Below, one piece after another: positions 61,022 through 64,000 of a stretch of DNA of 64,000 nt (position 1 is the first letter of the stretch; each line of letters starts with the position of its first letter). The notes below the pieces were generated by a model. It saw only the letters and a program-made list of their open reading frames with translations, was not told the DNA's origin and ran no database searches. Location of the stretch: contig RSEF01000001.1 in assembly GCA_003993805.1 (NCBI GenBank), positions 145,310,442-145,374,441 of the forward strand, written 5' to 3'. Source of the stretch: Himantopus leucocephalus (lineage: Eukaryota > Chordata > Aves > Charadriiformes > Recurvirostridae). Both the position numbers and the translations under genes were made by a program.

Positions 61022-61085
61022 CTTTCTTGGTGATCTTTAAGGTCCCTTCCAACCCTAACCATTCTATGATTGATTCTACGATTCT
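61022..61085 (+). mobile_element. CR1 LINE 3' terminal tail
   Basis: Reads GGTGATCTTTAAGGTCCCTT, CCAACCCTAACCATTCTATG and ATTGATTCTACGATTCT: the last ~60 bp of a CR1 3' UTR with two or three terminal repeat units. It is close to consensus, so likely one of the younger insertions here, yet extremely truncated. Plus orientation. Confidence 0.9.
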
Positions 61086-61090
61086 GCACA

Positions 61091-61325
61091 ACTTAAACCA
61101 GCAGGGAGACGAAAAGCCCGGCTCCCTGCCTGCCCCCGCTGCTCGCCCGGGGCTGCCCATCCAGGGTGGCCCATGGCGGGCAGGGCTGAGCCAGCCCAGG
61201 TGGCTCATGCGCTGGAAGGAGCCCCTCCGTGTTCCCCCCCAGGCGGAGATCCCCGTTCACCGGGGGTGAGCTCAGGCTGCTCCTGAGTGCTGGGAATGGG
61301 CAGAAGGCTTCTAGCGCGCGGTGCT
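61091..61325. other. GC-rich, CpG-containing block abutting a CR1 tail
   Basis: By eye about 14 CpG in 235 bp with long C and G runs (CCCCGCTGCTCGCCCGGGGC, GCGCGCGG). Open frames on both strands result from GC-richness. It begins just after the CR1 3' end, so it is host flank rather than CR1 body. Function unknown. Confidence 0.3.
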
Positions 61326-63292
61326 TTTGGAGGTGCAGTTGAAGAAAAATGAAGGCTCTCGGTGAATTCGTAATCAACTGAGACTGCCGCATAAGGGGGG
61401 GCTGCAGAATTCAGCGTCGCTTTACCAATATGCTAATAGCCTTGATTAAAATCCTAGGGCGCTTTTTGTAGCACACAGGAGCATTAATTCCAGTTCAGTT
61501 AATTACCTGTGCCTAAAGAAATGCCACTTGCAGCTTCAGCCAGGCCTGAAGTTCTTTACCTCCCCTCTTAAAAAATGATGCTGTACGCAAACACTCAGCT
61601 GTTCCATCTCCCTGGGTTCCAAAGGTCCTCTCTGCCCCTTCCCACTTCACTCGGGAGGTGGGATGATGCCTGCACGGTGACTCTAGATCCACGGATGAAA
61701 GATGCGATACCAGGGCAAAAGATACACGCTGCCTCCATGACCTGATTTTGTCCTTTTCCATTTATCAGATGTTGGGTTTTGTAGCTTATGGCCGTTAGGG
61801 CTTCTGTTGTAAGCACTGCATTTTTAAATGGGAACTCTCGACTGCGCTGCAGTGGCAGCTGCCATTTTGCATTCATGTGCAGAGAGCAAGCCAGAGAAGA
61901 AGCTCTGGAGAAGAATTCACGTTACTTCTTTTTTTCTCCTTGTTTTGCTGTTGTATTTAAATATAAAATAAAGGTCATCCTGACTGAAAGGATAGAATTG
62001 CTCTACGGAAACATATAATGAATGCGCTGGATGTAAAAAGGGCAAACGTCCTTTAAGCAAAAACACAATTCAAATTATATTTCAGAAAAAAAAGAAAAGC
62101 TTTTTCGTCCTCAGACAGTTTCTTTTTGTGACTAGTGTGGGTCAAGGCTCGAGGAATTATGAACTCAGAGGAGCTGTCGCAATTGCAGCAGAGGAAATAC
62201 TTCCACTGCACAGGAGCTGCTTTCATCTCCAAACTTCCCTGGTCACTAGGTGAGAAGTTTTAGGAGAGGACAGAGCTGTAAAATTTGGAGAAAAAAATCA
62301 CTTCTGCATGTCGTTTGACCTGTTTCATGTGCTGCTCAAACCTAAAGTAATTAAGCATCTCCAGTATATCTATGAGGCTTACTCCAGTGAGGCTTATCCC
62401 CGTATGAATGCTATGACAGTTCTAGAAAGGAAATCAAACACAGAAAAAGGGAAGTCAGTGGCAGAAAGAGTTTCCCAGTGCTCCTGAATCCCAGCCTAGT
62501 GCATGTTGCCCCACTGGTACTGACAACATAAAAGCTGCCCTAAAGAAACCACTTGGCCATTTTGTGTTTTCTGCCAGGTGAGCTCTGCCGGAGGAGGGTG
62601 CAGCCCGCTCCCAGAAGGGGCACAACGCTGCTCCTCCGATGAGCCAGTGACACCCTGCAGCCCTCTTCCAGCAGCTCTTCTATGCATTGCCATGTGCAGA
62701 AAACAAAGACCGTATCTGACAAGATACGATCCAAACCTATACCATAAACCCAGCAAAGCTCTGCTGGCAAATGCCCAGGCTTGCAACGCCTAAGCTGTTT
62801 GCGGTGTGGTTTCCCTTTCTAGCCTTCCCCATCCCCTCCAAAGACATTCCCAACTAAGCAGCAACTGCTTGTTATGAATCAGAAAATGTTGGTGCGACAC
62901 AAATTGTGGAAATTGTAGCTCTGTTGGGTGCAAACACAGGAACACGTCCTTGCAGGCCAGGGACCACTTACATGTTGCAAAATATATTTCAAAACCCAGT
63001 GTGTACGTGCGCTGAGTGGAAAAGCAAACGTGAAATCCGATCAGTCCAGCCAAGAATCACCCTGGAGTTTGGAGAAACCCATTACAAAACTTGTGAGAAC
63101 AATCACATCTAAGCATTATTATGCAAAATTGAGTTTTTACTCAACAGATTATGACAGCTCTTTCAAAAGCAGATACGTAAAGACAGGAAAAAGAAGGAAA
63201 TTAAAACAAATGGGAGTGTCAGATCATAATAACTGGCATGGAGGAGAAAAACAAATCCCAACTGGAAAGAGGTTTTGAAGAACGATAATAGT
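61326..63292. other. Non-coding sequence with a possible conserved element
   Basis: ORFs of up to 116 codons (62928-63278 plus) without a known domain. Contains the homeodomain/POU-like cluster at 61425-61510. Confidence 0.45.
61425..61510. promoter_or_regulatory. Candidate non-coding regulatory element (POU/homeodomain motifs)
   Basis: ATATGCTAAT (61428-61437, octamer-like), TTGATTAAAAT (from 61442), CATTAATTC (61482-61490) and GTTAATTACC (61498-61507) lie within 85 bp of ORF-free sequence flanked by GC-rich DNA. Suggestive of a developmental enhancer, but motif evidence alone is weak. Confidence 0.18.
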
Positions 63293-63415
63293 AACAGTTC
63301 AAGTCCCATCTCTACTACCACTTTGGGGGCAAATCACTTAAATCTGTTTTATCAGCTACATATGATGTACCACTCTTTTCTCTATTGGTATATTCTGAGG
63401 ATTAGTGTTTGTTAG
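63293..63415 (+). mobile_element. MIR-like SINE remnant
   Basis: Landmarks follow the MIR consensus in order: GTTCAAGTCCCATCTCTACT (box B and downstream), TTGGGGGCAAATCACTTAAA (core, compare TTGGGCAAGTCACTTAACC), TCTGTTTTATCAG, then TATTCTGAGGATTAGTG (compare TTGTGAGGATTAAATG). The segment normally containing AGCTGTGTGACC is deleted. Old and diverged, plus orientation. Confidence 0.7.
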
Positions 63416-64000
63416 ATTCGTTTTCCATAAATATAGTGCAGTATCTACACACTCAGAATATAATCCAATTAATACAATCATGCATACACATAGCAAATGA
63501 TTGGAAGTTTCAAAACACATAGACTACGCAGTGTTGTCTGCCCCAGGCAATCCAGGAACTATGACTTACACTTCAAGCAGGAATGGGAGTAATTTTAAAA
63601 TCTCAATTTTTTGGGGAAAAAAAAAATTCGGAAAATTGTCTTGAGGAGATCTTAATTTATATTCTGCCTTTTAAAACTTTAGTATTCCTATTTTCCAGAT
63701 TTTCGTATAGCCGGGAGGATTAACAGATGCTGCCAGAATCTGAGACTGAGAACTATGTCAGGAATTTGAAATAAATCATTAATCTCCAACAACTCTGGAA
63801 AAGGCTGAACTCAAGCGACATCCTCATTTATCTCATTTTAAATACACATCACTCCCAGACCTCCGACTGGGTTTGTGCAGACCCAGTAATCTCCCATAGG
63901 TGTTTTCCCCAGTGAAAATGCGACATGCAGCAGACACCAGTTTGCGGCAGTGAACCGCTGGCAAGCACCAAGGTCGGGGTTACTGCACCACCTCCCACCC
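63416..64000. other. Non-coding sequence, nothing recognised
   Basis: AT-rich, ORF-poor flank up to the window end. No gene or repeat recognised. Confidence 0.55.

Noticed and set aside
1..64000. tRNA, rRNA, common microRNAs, CRISPR arrays, telomeric repeats, ERV LTR pairs
   Set aside because: I looked for box-B words, familiar mature microRNA sequences, regularly spaced repeats, TTAGGG arrays and long terminal repeats, and found none that held up. A visual scan cannot exclude diverged copies.

Overview
The window looks like vertebrate nuclear DNA, most likely from a bird. The main evidence is eight fragments of CR1 LINE retrotransposons, several ending in the short CR1 3' tail (ATTCTATGAT-type) familiar from avian genomes. 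There are also three old MIR-like SINE remnants, moderate GC, and few recognisable repeats (about 2 kb of CR1 plus about 0.4 kb of MIR in 64 kb). A crocodilian or turtle source is less likely because of the low repeat load, but the sequence alone does not exclude it.

I cannot support any protein-coding gene, tRNA, rRNA, microRNA or CRISPR array. The open reading frames are short, often overlap on both strands, and resemble no family I recognise. The longest lie in GC-rich blocks (26.5-27.3 kb, 38.6-39.1 kb), in sequence duplicated at assembly junctions (12 kb), or in a low-complexity pyrimidine tract (22.2-22.5 kb). The region is best read as intergenic or deep intronic DNA.

Layout. 0-15 kb: unique sequence, two CR1 3' ends, one MIR, a degenerate AT-rich tandem repeat near 10.8 kb and an exon-like minus-strand ORF near 5.6 kb. 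15.2 kb: a 100-N gap directly followed by a CR1 tail. 17.5 kb: a 33-base A run. 22.2-22.5 kb: a ~300 bp polypyrimidine tract. 26.5-27.3 kb: a GC-rich block. 35.1-35.6 kb: an old, internally deleted CR1. 43.7 and 45.0-45.6 kb: two CR1 copies in opposite orientation, the second being the best preserved. 48.9-49.1 kb: another old CR1. 49.97-50.24 kb: the densest CpG cluster. 57.5-57.9 kb: a second CpG-rich block with a TATA-like box. 59.55 kb: a G22 run ending at an N. 61.0 kb: a CR1 tail abutting GC-rich sequence. 63.3 kb: a MIR.

The most distinctive structural signal is technical. Seven junctions (near 1.1, 12.1, 21.8, 23.8, 29.75, 49.74 and 49.87 kb) have one or a few N flanked by direct copies of the same 17-261 bp. 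This is the signature of contig ends placed side by side without merging their overlap, so the tandem duplications are probably false. Four AT-rich stretches with clustered homeodomain, TALE, SOX or octamer-like motifs are offered as candidate conserved non-coding elements. They are hypotheses that need a multi-species alignment. I did not find a convincing undescribed biological system.
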